Positions 1-8,589 of a stretch of 41,916 nt of DNA are shown piece after piece; within the stretch, counting starts at the first letter, position 1, and each line of letters begins with the position of its first letter. The position numbers and the translations under genes were made by a program. This stretch comes from an uncultured Ruminococcus sp. Lineage in GTDB: Bacteria > Bacillota > Clostridia > Oscillospirales > Acutalibacteraceae. The stretch spans positions 1 through 41,916 of the forward strand of contig CACXIV010000011.1 in the NCBI GenBank assembly GCA_902767845.1, in the 5' to 3' direction. Under the pieces are notes generated by a model. That model was not told the origin of the DNA. It saw nothing but the letters and a program-made list of their open reading frames with translations, and searched no databases.

Positions 1-519
<519 letters not shown>

Positions 520-550
520 TCCGATCCTGTTAATACTATTTGAGCTTAAA

Positions 551-576
551 GGCTGTCCTTCGGGGCAGCCTTTTTT
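551..576 (+). terminator. Rho-independent terminator after gap
   Basis: An 8-bp stem (551-558 with 563-570, one G-T pair) closed by a TTCG tetraloop is followed by six T. It ends the gap transcript. Confidence 0.92.
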
Positions 577-609
577 GCCGCCGCGTTCCGAAACTTTGAC
601 AAAAAACTA

Positions 610-638
610 TTGTATTTTTGTTGAAATTATCGTATAAT
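610..638 (+). promoter_or_regulatory. Sigma-A type promoter for the 670 gene
   Basis: TTGTAT (610-615) and TATAAT (633-638) are separated by 17 bases. The predicted transcript start near 645 gives a leader of about 25 bases to the ATG at 670. This argues against the in-frame TTG at 643 as the start codon. A second TATAAT lies at 649-654 without a matched -35. Confidence 0.6.
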
Positions 639-669
639 TGTTTTGTATTATAATAAACGGGGTGTTCAT

Positions 670-1227
670 ATGGGGCTTTTTGACAGTATCAAAAACAAAG
701 CAGGCAACATTTCTCAGAGCTTGGGCGGTTCAAACAGGAGCATCGACGTAACCTTTGCGCGCCTGCCCGAAAGCCTTGAGGAATTCAAAGCACTGCCTCA
801 GGCGGCTTTGCGGGAGCCGTTCGATACCGCGGCGCTGACCGTGCTCGCGCTCTGCTTTTATCCCCAGGATAAGGAGCTGTGTTATCAAATGCTCGATTAT
901 CTGAGGGGACCCCGTCCGCTCAGCCCGTATGAGCGCCAGTTCATCAGGGATCGCTTTATGGATTCAGACTATGTGCCGAGGTCGTATTTTACCGGAGCGA
1001 CGCCCGGTAACGACTATCTGCCTGCCGAGCCGTACACCGTTAGGGTCAGCGAGAACCCGTATTCCTATCAGGAGCAGGGCTACGCAAAGCTTTATCTGCG
1101 GTCGGGCGGAGCGGATAATCCCAGGGCGGTCGTGTCAAGGCTTGCCAAGGACGGCAAATGGTATCTTTGGGAGCAGTATCTGCTCGCGGGTATTCGCGCG
1201 CCCGAAAGCAGCGATCCGTGGGCGTGA
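670..1227 (+). CDS. Protein of unknown function, resembles the DUF6935 group
   Basis: A 185-residue soluble protein with no signal peptide or membrane segment. The start ATG at 670 follows a weak GGGGTG ribosome site; an upstream TTG at 643 would add nine residues but lies at the predicted transcript start. The N-terminus (MGLFDSIKNKAGN) is of the kind seen in many small Clostridial proteins that act with Zn-ribbon partners. The central part is acidic and helical (RLPESLEEFKAL, LCFYPQDKELCYQMLDYLRGP), and the C-terminal part is rich in conserved-looking Gly/Trp/Tyr (SGGADNPRAVVSR, WYLWEQYLLAGIR). From memory it resembles DUF6935 proteins; no search was run. It is the first gene of a likely three-gene unit with the lipoprotein and Zn-ribbon genes downstream. 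Function unknown. Confidence 0.75.
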   Translation: MGLFDSIKNKAGNISQSLGGSNRSIDVTFARLPESLEEFKALPQAALREPFDTAALTVLALCFYPQDKELCYQMLDYLRGPRPLSPYERQFIRDRFMDSDYVPRSYFTGATPGNDYLPAEPYTVRVSENPYSYQEQGYAKLYLRSGGADNPRAVVSRLAKDGKWYLWEQYLLAGIRAPESSDPWA

Positions 1228-1256
1228 ACAATCAAATCGGAAAGGTAATGAGAAAT

Positions 1257-1799
1257 ATGAAAAGAATTTTTGCTCTGATCATCTGCGCTTGTCTGGCGTT
1301 TTCGCTCGCGGCATGCGGAGAAAACAAAAGCGGCTCGGGAGAAACGATCATCTCTAAGCTCGACAGCGGCGAGACTGGCGACTTTACGCCTGTCAAGGCG
1401 ATCAAACACGGCAGGGTGTCGGGAAATAACGCGCCCGACGGCTGGACGATCAGATCCGAAGAAGGCGGCGACTTTATCACCTATATCCAAATGACAGAGG
1501 CTTATCAGACCGATCCCGACGAGTGTCCGTTCGTCCAGATCAGCTGCGACGAAATGTCCGCGGAGGATCTGTTCAACAGCGTTTTGACGCTCAAGGACTC
1601 CAAGGGCGAGATTTACGCCACCGATTCGGTCACGATCGGCGAGAATATTTTTCTCGGGATCTTTGTTGAGGACGGCGAGAACTCGCTGTTCGGCAAGGTA
1701 GGCGATAATACAATGGTGATAAATTACAAGGGCGTCGAGATCGACGATCCGGTAGTACAGGATATAATCGGCGGCATTGAGATCGCCCCCGAAAAATAA
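1257..1799 (+). CDS. Predicted lipoprotein of unknown function
   Basis: A 180-residue protein with a Gram-positive lipoprotein signal: short basic start (MKR), a hydrophobic stretch, then lipobox LAAC with Cys20 as the lipidated residue. The mature part starts with a Ser/Gly linker (GENKSGSGE) and is otherwise a compact acidic domain with no motif I recognise. It should sit on the outer face of the membrane. The start at 1257 is preferred over ATG 1248 because the AAAGG site at 1241-1245 is too close to the latter; both preserve the signal peptide. It lies 29 bases after the upstream gene and 16 bases before the Zn-ribbon gene, so the three are probably cotranscribed. Function unknown. Confidence 0.82.
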   Translation: MKRIFALIICACLAFSLAACGENKSGSGETIISKLDSGETGDFTPVKAIKHGRVSGNNAPDGWTIRSEEGGDFITYIQMTEAYQTDPDECPFVQISCDEMSAEDLFNSVLTLKDSKGEIYATDSVTIGENIFLGIFVEDGENSLFGKVGDNTMVINYKGVEIDDPVVQDIIGGIEIAPEK

Positions 1800-1815
1800 A
1801 GAAAAGGAGATCATT

Positions 1816-2814
1816 ATGGGACTTTTTGAAAAGAAATACTGTGATATCTGCGGAGAAAAAATCGGTCTTTTGGGCAACAAAAAGCTCGAGGACGGGAATA
1901 TGTGCGGAAAGTGCGCGGCAAAGCTTTCTCCGTTTTTCAGGGGACGCAAAAAATCCACGCTTGATGAGATAAAGGCTCAGCTTTCCTACAGGGAGCAAAA
2001 CAGGCAGAACCTAAATTGCTTCAACGCCACACGCGTTCTCGGCAACGATACAAAGGTTTACATTGACGATTCTCAGGCGAAGTTTTTGGTCAGCAGAAAG
2101 AGCGATTACAGAACAGAGAACGCCGATATCATCGAGATCGCGCAGGTCAGCAGCGCGCGTTACGAGGTAGAGGAGCACAAGCACGAGATCTACCGCAAGG
2201 ATTCCGAGGGCAGGAACGAAAGCTACAATCCCCCGAGATATGAGTACACATATGAGATCACGATCTACATAAACGTCAATTCGCCGTATTTCAGCGAGAT
2301 CGAGTTTGAGCTTACAGACCGCAGACCCGAGAGCCGCTATACCGAGGAGTTCAGGCGTTACGAGCAGCAGGCGAACGAGATCGTAACCGTGCTCAACGGC
2401 AACGCTCCGATGGGCAACATGGGCGCGATGGGCGGCATGGCTTACGGTCAGCAGCAGGGCTACGGCCAGCCCCAACAGCCTTACGGACAGCAGGGCTTCG
2501 GTCAGCCCCAGCAGCCCTACGGACAGCAGGGCTTCGGCCAGCCCCAGCAGCCCTACGGACAGCAGGGTTACGGACAGCAGCCCCAGCAGCCATACGGACA
2601 GCAGGGTTACGGTCAGCAGCCCCAGCAGCCCTACGGACAGCAGCAGGGCTACGGACAGCAGCCTCAGCAGCAATACGGTCAGCAGCAGGGCTACGGTCAG
2701 CCTCAGCAGCAATACGGTCAGCAGCCCCAACAGGGTGGCTGGGTATGCCAAAGCTGCGGAGCCAACAACCCCGGCGGTAAATTCTGTCAGAGCTGCGGAG
2801 CGCCTAAGAATTAA
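1816..2814 (+). CDS. Zinc-ribbon protein with DUF4428-like N-terminus and GYGQQ-rich repeat tail
   Basis: A 332-residue protein. Residues 1-45 hold a four-cysteine zinc module (Cys9, Cys12, Cys30, Cys33: CDICGEKIG...CGKC), which resembles the DUF4428 family. Residues of about 55-200 form a charged domain ([36 protein letters not shown]). Residues of about 208-305 are almost pure Gly/Gln/Tyr/Pro in about eight near-tandem units such as [12 protein letters not shown]. The last 24 residues form a second zinc ribbon ([18 protein letters not shown]). The start ATG 1816 has a strong AAGGAG at 1804-1809; an upstream in-frame ATG at 1777 lies inside the previous gene. Zinc binding is likely; the repeat tail looks prion-like. 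The function is unknown. A terminator follows. Confidence 0.85.
   Translation: MGLFEKKYCDICGEKIGLLGNKKLEDGNMCGKCAAKLSPFFRGRKKSTLDEIKAQLSYREQNRQNLNCFNATRVLGNDTKVYIDDSQAKFLVSRKSDYRTENADIIEIAQVSSARYEVEEHKHEIYRKDSEGRNESYNPPRYEYTYEITIYINVNSPYFSEIEFELTDRRPESRYTEEFRRYEQQANEIVTVLNGNAPMGNMGAMGGMAYGQQQGYGQPQQPYGQQGFGQPQQPYGQQGFGQPQQPYGQQGYGQQPQQPYGQQGYGQQPQQPYGQQQGYGQQPQQQYGQQQGYGQPQQQYGQQPQQGGWVCQSCGANNPGGKFCQSCGAPKN
2440..2733 (+). repeat. Coding tandem repeat (Gly-Tyr-Gly-Gln-Gln-Pro units)
   Basis: About eight imperfect units of 36-42 bases, with a core of CAGCCCTACGGACAGCAG, encode 12-14-residue units alternating YGQQG(F/Y)G and QPQQP/QQPQQP. The units are close at the DNA level, which suggests recent expansion by slippage or recombination. 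The array is inside the Zn-ribbon gene and stays in frame. Confidence 0.9.
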
Positions 2815-2855
2815 CGATTAACGAACATAAAAAATAAGAAGAATAAGAAAAATAA

Positions 2856-2903
2856 GAAAAAGAGAACAGTGAGTTTTATCTCTCTGTTCTCTCTTTTTCT
2901 TTT
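2856..2903. terminator. Bidirectional terminator between convergent genes
   Basis: A 13-14-bp stem (2856-2869 with 2884-2897) is A-rich on the left and T-rich on the right. It can end both the Zn-ribbon transcript on + and the rmlB transcript on -. The A-rich left flank gives the T-run for the minus strand. Confidence 0.85.
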
Positions 2904-2939
2904 AATAAGCGATTACTTGTTTTGATTCACCTAAGCGGC

Positions 2940-3992
2940 TTACGCTTTCTTATACATATTGTCGTAGTACTTCATATAGTCGCCGGAGGTGATCTTTTCC
3001 ATCCACGCTTCGTTTTCGAGGTACCACTGGATCGTTTCCGCGATACCCTGCTCAAAGGTGTACTTGGGCGCCCATCCGAGCTGTGTTGTGATCTTGGTGT
3101 TGTCGATCGCGTAGCGTCTGTCGTGACCGGGACGATCCTTTACATACTTGATAAGGCTCTCGTCCTTGCCGAGGGTCTTGATGATGAGCTTGACGATCTC
3201 GATGTTCGCCTTCTCGTTGTTGCCGCCGATGTTGTAGATCTCGCCGATAACGCCCTTGTGGAGCACGGTGTCGATCGCGTTGCAGTGATCGGATACGTGC
3301 AGCCAGTCGCGGATCTGCATGCCGTCGCCGTATACGGGGAGCTGCTTGCCGCTCTTGCAGTTGTTGATCATAAGCGGGATGAGCTTTTCGGGGAACTGGT
3401 AGGGGCCGTAGTTGTTCGAGCAGCGAGTGATGTTCACGGGCATGCCGAAGGTCTCGTGGTACGCTCTTACTACCATGTCGGCGCTTGCCTTTGAAGCCGA
3501 GTAGGGGCTGTTGGGCGAGAGGGGAGTGGTCTCCATGAACATACCTGTCTTGCCGAGAGCGCCGTAAACCTCGTCGGTGGAAACCTGCAGGTACTTTACG
3601 CCGTCCTTGTATTCGGTGGAATACTTATCGTTGGGATCGACCTTCCAGAACTTTTTGGCAACGTCGAGCAGAGTCTGAGTGCCGATAACGTTTGTGGTAA
3701 GGAAAATCTCGGGGTCGGTGATGGAGCGGTCAACGTGAGACTCCGCGGCAAAGTTTACAACGGTGTCGATGTCGTACTTCTCAAAAATCTCCGTGATAGC
3801 CTCGCGGTCGCGGATATCTGTCTTGATAAAGGTATATCTGCTGTCATTCTCAACGTCCCTGAGGTTGTCAAGGTTGCCCGCGTATGTAAGCGAGTCGATG
3901 TTGATGATGTTGTAGTCGTGATTTTTGAGCATATGGTGTACAAAGTTGGAGCCGATAAAGCCGGCGCCGCCTGTTACGAGTATGTTTTTCAT
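2940..3992 (-). CDS. rmlB: dTDP-glucose 4,6-dehydratase
   Basis: Cytosolic NAD-dependent short-chain dehydrogenase that converts dTDP-glucose to dTDP-4-keto-6-deoxyglucose. The protein has 350 residues, the usual size. The NAD-binding TGGAGFIGSN occupies residues 7-16. The catalytic Thr139-Asp140-Glu141 (STDEVYG) distinguishes RmlB from simple epimerases, and the Tyr164-xxx-Lys168 pair (PYSASK) is present. The start ATG has AAAGGGAG upstream. It is the last gene of the surface-sugar operon and follows rmlA by 15 bases. No rmlC or rmlD is present, so the 4-keto product is not committed to rhamnose here. The aminotransferase encoded at the head of the operon is the obvious consumer. Confidence 0.97.
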   Translation of the reverse strand: MKNILVTGGAGFIGSNFVHHMLKNHDYNIINIDSLTYAGNLDNLRDVENDSRYTFIKTDIRDREAITEIFEKYDIDTVVNFAAESHVDRSITDPEIFLTTNVIGTQTLLDVAKKFWKVDPNDKYSTEYKDGVKYLQVSTDEVYGALGKTGMFMETTPLSPNSPYSASKASADMVVRAYHETFGMPVNITRCSNNYGPYQFPEKLIPLMINNCKSGKQLPVYGDGMQIRDWLHVSDHCNAIDTVLHKGVIGEIYNIGGNNEKANIEIVKLIIKTLGKDESLIKYVKDRPGHDRRYAIDNTKITTQLGWAPKYTFEQGIAETIQWYLENEAWMEKITSGDYMKYYDNMYKKA

Positions 3993-4007
3993 AGTGATAA
4001 TCTCCCT

Positions 4008-4883
4008 TTATTTTTTCTTTGATTTAGCCAAATTCAAAAGATACTGACCGTAATCGGTTTTTTCAAGCTCTCTGCCGAGCTTTTCGAGCTGTTCGGAGTT
4101 GATGTAGCCCTTGCGCCACGCGATCTCCTCGATACAGCTGATATAGAGTCCCTGCATGGATTGGATTGTCTGAACGAACTCAGCAGCCTTTAGCAGACCG
4201 TCGGGCGTACCCGTGTCGAGCCATGCCATTCCTCTGCCGAGGAGCACTACGTCGAGCTCGCCGTTTTCGAGATACAGGCTGTTGACGGAGCTGATCTCGT
4301 ATTCGCCTCTTGCCGAGGGCTCGATCTCCTTGGCGTACTTAACGACCTTGTTGTCGTAGAAGTAGATACCCGGTACAGCGTAGTTTGACTTGGGTTCTTC
4401 GGGCTTTTCCTCTATCGAAATGACCTTGCCGTTGTCGTCAAACTCGACCACGCCGAACGCTCTGGGGTTGTTTACGGGATAACCGAAAACAGTCGCGCCG
4501 GAGTTTTTCTGCTTAGCCTTGAGCAGCATGTTGGGGAAGTTCTGACCGTAGAAAACATTATCGCCCAAAATCAGGCAGACATTGTCGTCGCCGATGAACT
4601 CCTCGCCGATAACGAACGCCTGGGCAAGTCCGTTGGGCTCCTTCTGAACCGCGTACTCGATCTTGATGCCGAGGCGCGAGCCGTCGCCGAGAAGGTTCTG
4701 ATACAGCGGAGTATCCTTTTCCGTGGAGATCACGAGGATCTCATTGATTTCCGCAAGCATGAGTATAGATAGCGGATAGTAGATGAGCGGCTTGTCGTAG
4801 ATCGGCAAAAGCTGCTTTGAAACGTTCTGCGTCATCGGATACAGTCTTGTACCGCTGCCGCCTGCAAGAATAATACCTTTCAT
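4008..4883 (-). CDS. rmlA: Glucose-1-phosphate thymidylyltransferase
   Basis: Makes dTDP-glucose from glucose-1-phosphate and dTTP, the first step of dTDP-deoxysugar synthesis. The protein has 291 residues, typical for RmlA. The nucleotide-binding signature GGSGTRLYP is at residues 8-16, with the conserved Lys of [11 protein letters not shown] next to it; the metal and sugar-binding LGDNVFYG lies around residues 107-113 with Asp108. C-terminal [11 protein letters not shown] is the family's conserved segment. It sits 12 bases after the second membrane glycosyltransferase and 15 bases before rmlB, so it is translated from the same operon mRNA. Confidence 0.97.
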   Translation of the reverse strand: MKGIILAGGSGTRLYPMTQNVSKQLLPIYDKPLIYYPLSILMLAEINEILVISTEKDTPLYQNLLGDGSRLGIKIEYAVQKEPNGLAQAFVIGEEFIGDDNVCLILGDNVFYGQNFPNMLLKAKQKNSGATVFGYPVNNPRAFGVVEFDDNGKVISIEEKPEEPKSNYAVPGIYFYDNKVVKYAKEIEPSARGEYEISSVNSLYLENGELDVVLLGRGMAWLDTGTPDGLLKAAEFVQTIQSMQGLYISCIEEIAWRKGYINSEQLEKLGRELEKTDYGQYLLNLAKSKKK

Positions 4884-4895
4884 ATCGTCATCTCC

Positions 4896-6356
4896 TTAAT
4901 ATAGCTTGATCGGCGCCTTGTAGAACATCCACAACGTAAGCGCGATAAAAGGAATCAACAGCACAGCGCGCACCCATAACAGCACGCGGCAGTTTTTTTC
5001 GCCGCAGGCGAGCGTTTGTTTATGCCTGCGGTCGGGGTGGTTGAACCACAGCAGAAGCGCCGCGCCAATCACCGCTATACCTGCGAAAACAGGCTGGAAG
5101 GCGATCAGCAGCTCGCTGTTGTCCTGGACGTAGGTTTCGATGCTGGTGTAAGGACCCTCGTCGCCGTCGATCACTCTGTAGCCGAACAAATACTGTACAA
5201 CAGCGTAGTTGATGGTTTTTATACGGAACAAGCTGGAACTGTATCGAACGGCGAATTTTGCGATGATACCCGCGGTCATAGCCGTTTCGATCACACCGTT
5301 GTAAAAACGCATCCGGCTGTTCAGCACGATCGTAATATACAGGAAGGGTATCAGCACAGCCATGCGGTAGAATGTGACAGGTGACAAAATCAGGTTGGCG
5401 GTATATGTCATCGTTACGGTATAGATCACAAATTCCGCAAAGTATTTGTCGCCCTTCTTTATGTTGTCATGACTGAAGTCAAGTGAGTAGCAGTAGAAAT
5501 ATATCAACACCAGAGCGATGGCAAAAAATGAGATGCCGCCGTATGCGGTGTTAATGTTCGCGGGGAACATCTGCTCGAGCATCATCTTTGACGGGCCGTC
5601 GGAAATACATTCCTTGTACATGGGCGCGCCCATAAACAGCAGCTTTTGCACAAACATTCCCGACACGCTGATAAGCGCTTTCAGAGCCGCCTTAAAGATG
5701 TTTTTTTCATACAGAAGAAGCACCGCGAGAAACGGAACCGCGAAAAACGGTTTTATGGCTATAGCAACGGCAGACCACGCCAGAAAAGTTTTTTCCTTTC
5801 CGCGCAGCAGATGATATATGCCTATTACCGACGGTGCCATCATCAGTATGTCGTTTTGTCCCGCGTAACACGTCGCCAAAAGCAGAAACGACGAGCTGGC
5901 CGACAGGAACATCGCCCATTGTGCCTTGACGGGGTCGTTTGTGAGCAGCATGGTGATTTTTTTGGTGTAGCGCAAAATCACCAGCGCCAGCACGACCGTA
6001 AACATCTTGGAGTACATAAGCATCCATGGAGATGTTGCGATCGGGATACCGCCAAAGCGCTGGATAGCCCATATCGGCAGATTCCAAACCGACCACGGCA
6101 GTACAGAGAATAATTCGCTGCCCATTTTCGCGTGCTGGATCTGGTTCACGTTTTGCGCGGTATATTCATATAAGTGCCGGATGTTGCTGTCAAGCGTGAC
6201 ATCCCACACGTTTGTAGACCAAATGGTCAGGCTTCGCATATCGACATAAGCGGAAGTCAGAATAATAAATATTGCCGTGACTGCCGCAAGCACCCATTCA
6301 AATATCAGTACCCTGTCGCTGCGGTAACTATCCAAAAAAGCTTGTTTCAGCTTCAT
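4896..6356 (-). CDS. Multi-pass membrane protein, probable GT-C type glycosyltransferase (paralogue 2)
   Basis: A 486-residue integral membrane protein with roughly ten or more hydrophobic segments. It is a close paralogue of the gene immediately upstream (6370-7830), has exactly the same length, and shares blocks such as YEYTAQNV, MGSEL..SVLPWS.WNLP, GQNDILM, AIKPFF..PFLAVL, QKLLF.GAP, FPANINTA.GGISFFAIALVLI and FYR.AV..PFLYI. The layout, with an N-terminal membrane helix, a large first outer loop and GQND after helix 4-5, recalls polyprenyl-phosphate-sugar dependent GT-C/GT87 enzymes. Such enzymes transfer sugar from a lipid carrier on the outer face of the membrane. I infer this role mainly from context: the operon also encodes a GT2 sugar-lipid synthase and a flippase-like pair. 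The acceptor is unknown. Confidence 0.72.
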   Translation of the reverse strand: MKLKQAFLDSYRSDRVLIFEWVLAAVTAIFIILTSAYVDMRSLTIWSTNVWDVTLDSNIRHLYEYTAQNVNQIQHAKMGSELFSVLPWSVWNLPIWAIQRFGGIPIATSPWMLMYSKMFTVVLALVILRYTKKITMLLTNDPVKAQWAMFLSASSSFLLLATCYAGQNDILMMAPSVIGIYHLLRGKEKTFLAWSAVAIAIKPFFAVPFLAVLLLYEKNIFKAALKALISVSGMFVQKLLFMGAPMYKECISDGPSKMMLEQMFPANINTAYGGISFFAIALVLIYFYCYSLDFSHDNIKKGDKYFAEFVIYTVTMTYTANLILSPVTFYRMAVLIPFLYITIVLNSRMRFYNGVIETAMTAGIIAKFAVRYSSSLFRIKTINYAVVQYLFGYRVIDGDEGPYTSIETYVQDNSELLIAFQPVFAGIAVIGAALLLWFNHPDRRHKQTLACGEKNCRVLLWVRAVLLIPFIALTLWMFYKAPIKLY

Positions 6357-6369
6357 AGCAGCCTCCGAA

Positions 6370-7830
6370 TCAGACGTAATACCTGCCGTTTGCCTTTGTG
6401 AAAAGATAAAGGATCAGCAGTACAAAGGGTACGATCAACAGTGTCCTTGCCCAGAGAAGCACACGGTAATGGCGGTAGCCGTAGTGTCTGAGCTTTGTTT
6501 GCCTGGCGGGGCAGTTGAGCGCCAGTATCATTACCGCGCTTACGATCGTAACGCCGGCGAACAGCGGCTGGAACGATTCCATAAGCTCTGTTTTATGCCA
6601 GAAAAACTTGTCGAGATTGGCGGCGTAACCGGCCTTTTTGGCGTTGACCTTGTAGCCGAGCACGCGCGCAACCAGAGAATTGTTGATAAAAGTGACGTTG
6701 AACATCGTTGAGCCGCGAAGGATCATCTTCATGATGAATGCGAACTGCATGGCGATATCGAACAGCGTGTTGTAAAAGCCCATTTCGGTGTTCTGAACCA
6801 TCACGATATAAAGGAAGGGGAGCATGACCGCGGCGCGGTAGAACGAGAACGGTGAGAGCGACACATAGCTTACATATGTCAGCGTGATGATATACACCGC
6901 GTAGCGTCTGGCGTTTACCGTGTCAGTGCGGTAGGCGTCCCTGTTAAAATCGCGCGAATAGGAATATATGAAAATAAGCACCAGCGCGATAGCAAAGAAG
7001 GAAATGCCTCCGAAAGCGGTGTTGATATTTGCCGGGAACATTTCCATAAGCATTTTTTCAGCCGGACCCGAGTGCATGGATTCATAGTAGCCCGGAGCTC
7101 CGCGGAAGAGCAGCTTTTGCACCAGCAGACCCGAAACGCCTATAAGAGCGTCAGCGAGGATACGGAGTATCCTCTTTTCGGTCAGGATAAGCACTGCCAA
7201 AAACGGAAGCAGGAAAAACGGCTTGATCGAGATAGCAAGAACAGACCACGCGAGAAATACGCCGTATCTGCCCCTAAGCAGTCCGTATACGCCGATGACC
7301 GACGCGCAGATCATTAATATATCGTTTTGTCCGGAGTAGCACACCGAAAGATAAAGGTACGCGGAGCTGGCGGTCAGGAACATAGCCCAAACGCTTTTTG
7401 ACTTATCGCCCGTTACCAGAAACGCGATCTTCTTTGTATATATAAGCACAACTACGGTGACCAACACCAAAAACAGCTTTGAATAAGCCAGCATGATCGA
7501 TGAGCCGCCGATTTTTGCGCCGGTAGTAGCCTGAAGTATATACAGCGGCAGGTTCCAGATCGACCACGGCAGCACGCTCATGAGCTCGGAGCCCATGTGC
7601 GCGTGGTGGACGTTCCACACGTTCTGCGCGGTGTACTCGTAAAAATTCCTGATGTTGCCTCCGTCAAAAAGAACATGCCAGAAATTTACCGACCACTGGG
7701 TAAGACTTTGCAGATCCCATGTTGACGAGGTGACAAAGACAAACGCTCCCGTCACTATGGCGAGCAGCCATTCGGCGAGAAAGACCTTGTCCGACTTGTA
7801 CCTTGTGATAAACGCGTTAACTAACTTCAT
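6370..7830 (-). CDS. Multi-pass membrane protein, probable GT-C type glycosyltransferase (paralogue 1)
   Basis: A 486-residue polytopic membrane protein, tandem duplicate of the next gene in the operon (13-base gap). It keeps the same blocks: EYTAQNV, HAHMGSELMSVLPWSIWNLP, GQNDILM, AISIKPFFLLPFLAVLIL, FPANINTAFGGISFFAIALVLI and SPFSFYRAAVMLPFLYI. A basic Lys/Arg-rich segment precedes the final hydrophobic helix. By analogy with ArnT-like and GT87 enzymes it may take a sugar from a polyprenyl-phosphate carrier and add it to a wall polymer, lipid or protein outside the cell. Conservation of the first outer loop between the two copies fits a shared donor; the diverged parts may reflect different acceptors. 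A membrane protein that assembles or exports a polymer is the main alternative. Confidence 0.72.
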   Translation of the reverse strand: MKLVNAFITRYKSDKVFLAEWLLAIVTGAFVFVTSSTWDLQSLTQWSVNFWHVLFDGGNIRNFYEYTAQNVWNVHHAHMGSELMSVLPWSIWNLPLYILQATTGAKIGGSSIMLAYSKLFLVLVTVVVLIYTKKIAFLVTGDKSKSVWAMFLTASSAYLYLSVCYSGQNDILMICASVIGVYGLLRGRYGVFLAWSVLAISIKPFFLLPFLAVLILTEKRILRILADALIGVSGLLVQKLLFRGAPGYYESMHSGPAEKMLMEMFPANINTAFGGISFFAIALVLIFIYSYSRDFNRDAYRTDTVNARRYAVYIITLTYVSYVSLSPFSFYRAAVMLPFLYIVMVQNTEMGFYNTLFDIAMQFAFIMKMILRGSTMFNVTFINNSLVARVLGYKVNAKKAGYAANLDKFFWHKTELMESFQPLFAGVTIVSAVMILALNCPARQTKLRHYGYRHYRVLLWARTLLIVPFVLLILYLFTKANGRYYV

Positions 7831-7841
7831 AAATCGTCCTC

Positions 7842-8234
7842 TTAACTAAAGATGCCTGTGACAAAATTAAAGATTTCTCCGCCCAAAGAGAATATCACTA
7901 TTCCCAAAAGGATCAGTATCATACCGATCACCTTCTTTTTGGTGAACCTCTCTTTGAGGAATATATATCCGAGCACTCCCACAAAGATGTAGCCCGCGCT
8001 CTCCAAAATAGGACCCGCGGAAACGTCTACGTATTTGTAGCAGTACATTGTGATCATCATTGAGCAGAAGAACATTCCGTAGGCGATGATAACCGGCGGA
8101 TTGAGATATTCCTTGATCCTGCTGTCGTATATCCTGTCGGCGCTTTTTTTCAGCAGTATCTGAGAGATCGACGAGATCAGCACCGAGCAAAGGAACACGC
8201 AGGAAAATATTATTACCAAATTACCGTTATTCAT
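7842..8234 (-). CDS. Four-helix SMR/EamA-type small membrane protein, likely lipid-sugar flippase subunit
   Basis: A 130-residue protein with four hydrophobic helices. It carries the SSISQILLKKSA motif after helix 1, typical of the small multidrug resistance/half-EamA fold, and GYIFLKERFTKKKVIGMILILLGIVIF at the C-terminal end, also typical. Its start overlaps the end of the next small gene by eight bases, so the two are probably translated together and form a heterodimer. In the Arn lipid A pathway ArnE and ArnF are a similar pair that flip undecaprenyl-phosphate-aminoarabinose. The adjacency to a GT2 and GT-C enzymes suggests the same job here. A drug exporter is a less likely alternative. 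Confidence 0.75.
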   Translation of the reverse strand: MNNGNLVIIFSCVFLCSVLISSISQILLKKSADRIYDSRIKEYLNPPVIIAYGMFFCSMMITMYCYKYVDVSAGPILESAGYIFVGVLGYIFLKERFTKKKVIGMILILLGIVIFSLGGEIFNFVTGIFS

Positions 8235-8589
8235 TACTCGACACCACCAATACTACGCCCGGAAATACGATCAGCGAGCCGAGGATCTTGTACCACGTGA
8301 TGGTATCTCCCAGGATCAGCGCGCCCCACAGCATTCCCCAAACAATGCAGATCGCCTTGTTGGTGAACGCGACGGTCAGCGGCATTTTTTTGAGCACCTG
8401 CTGCCACAGCAGAGCGTATATCCCCAAAAACAGAACCGCCAGTCCGGCGAACAGAAAGAAGCCTAAAGACAAGAACTCATTTTTGAAGGCGAGCTTCATG
8501 AACACGCCTACGAACGAGTAGAGCAGCAGTATGAAATGAAGCACCGCGAAGGTCTTTATATCAAATTTCTTCTTGTTTTTATTATCCAT
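8227..8589 (-). CDS. Second SMR/EamA-type small membrane protein, likely flippase partner
   Basis: A 120-residue protein with four predicted membrane helices (around residues 10-30, 35-60, 65-85 and 92-115). The segment MPLTVAFTNKAICIVWGMLWGALILGDTITWYKILGSLIVFPGVVLVV matches the C-terminal half of EamA/SMR proteins. I chose ATG 8589 (MDNKNKKKF), which overlaps the upstream GT2 gene by eight bases; longer in-frame starts lie inside that gene. Overlaps on both sides (8 bases each) indicate coupled translation of GT2, this protein and its partner. Probable half of an ArnE/ArnF-like heterodimer that flips the lipid-linked sugar. Confidence 0.75.
   Translation of the reverse strand: MDNKNKKKFDIKTFAVLHFILLLYSFVGVFMKLAFKNEFLSLGFFLFAGLAVLFLGIYALLWQQVLKKMPLTVAFTNKAICIVWGMLWGALILGDTITWYKILGSLIVFPGVVLVVSSNE

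Noticed and set aside
643-669. Upstream TTG start adding nine residues to the 670 gene
   Set aside because: It coincides with the predicted transcription start and has no ribosome site.
2440-2733. Regularly spaced repeats that could suggest a CRISPR array
   Set aside because: Units are contiguous, of uneven length and in frame inside a protein gene; there are no unique spacers.
2011-2751. Leu-rich minus-strand frame opposite the GYGQQ repeat
   Set aside because: Its Leu/Val-rich repeats are simply the reverse complement of the Gln/Gly/Tyr codons; no start signals.
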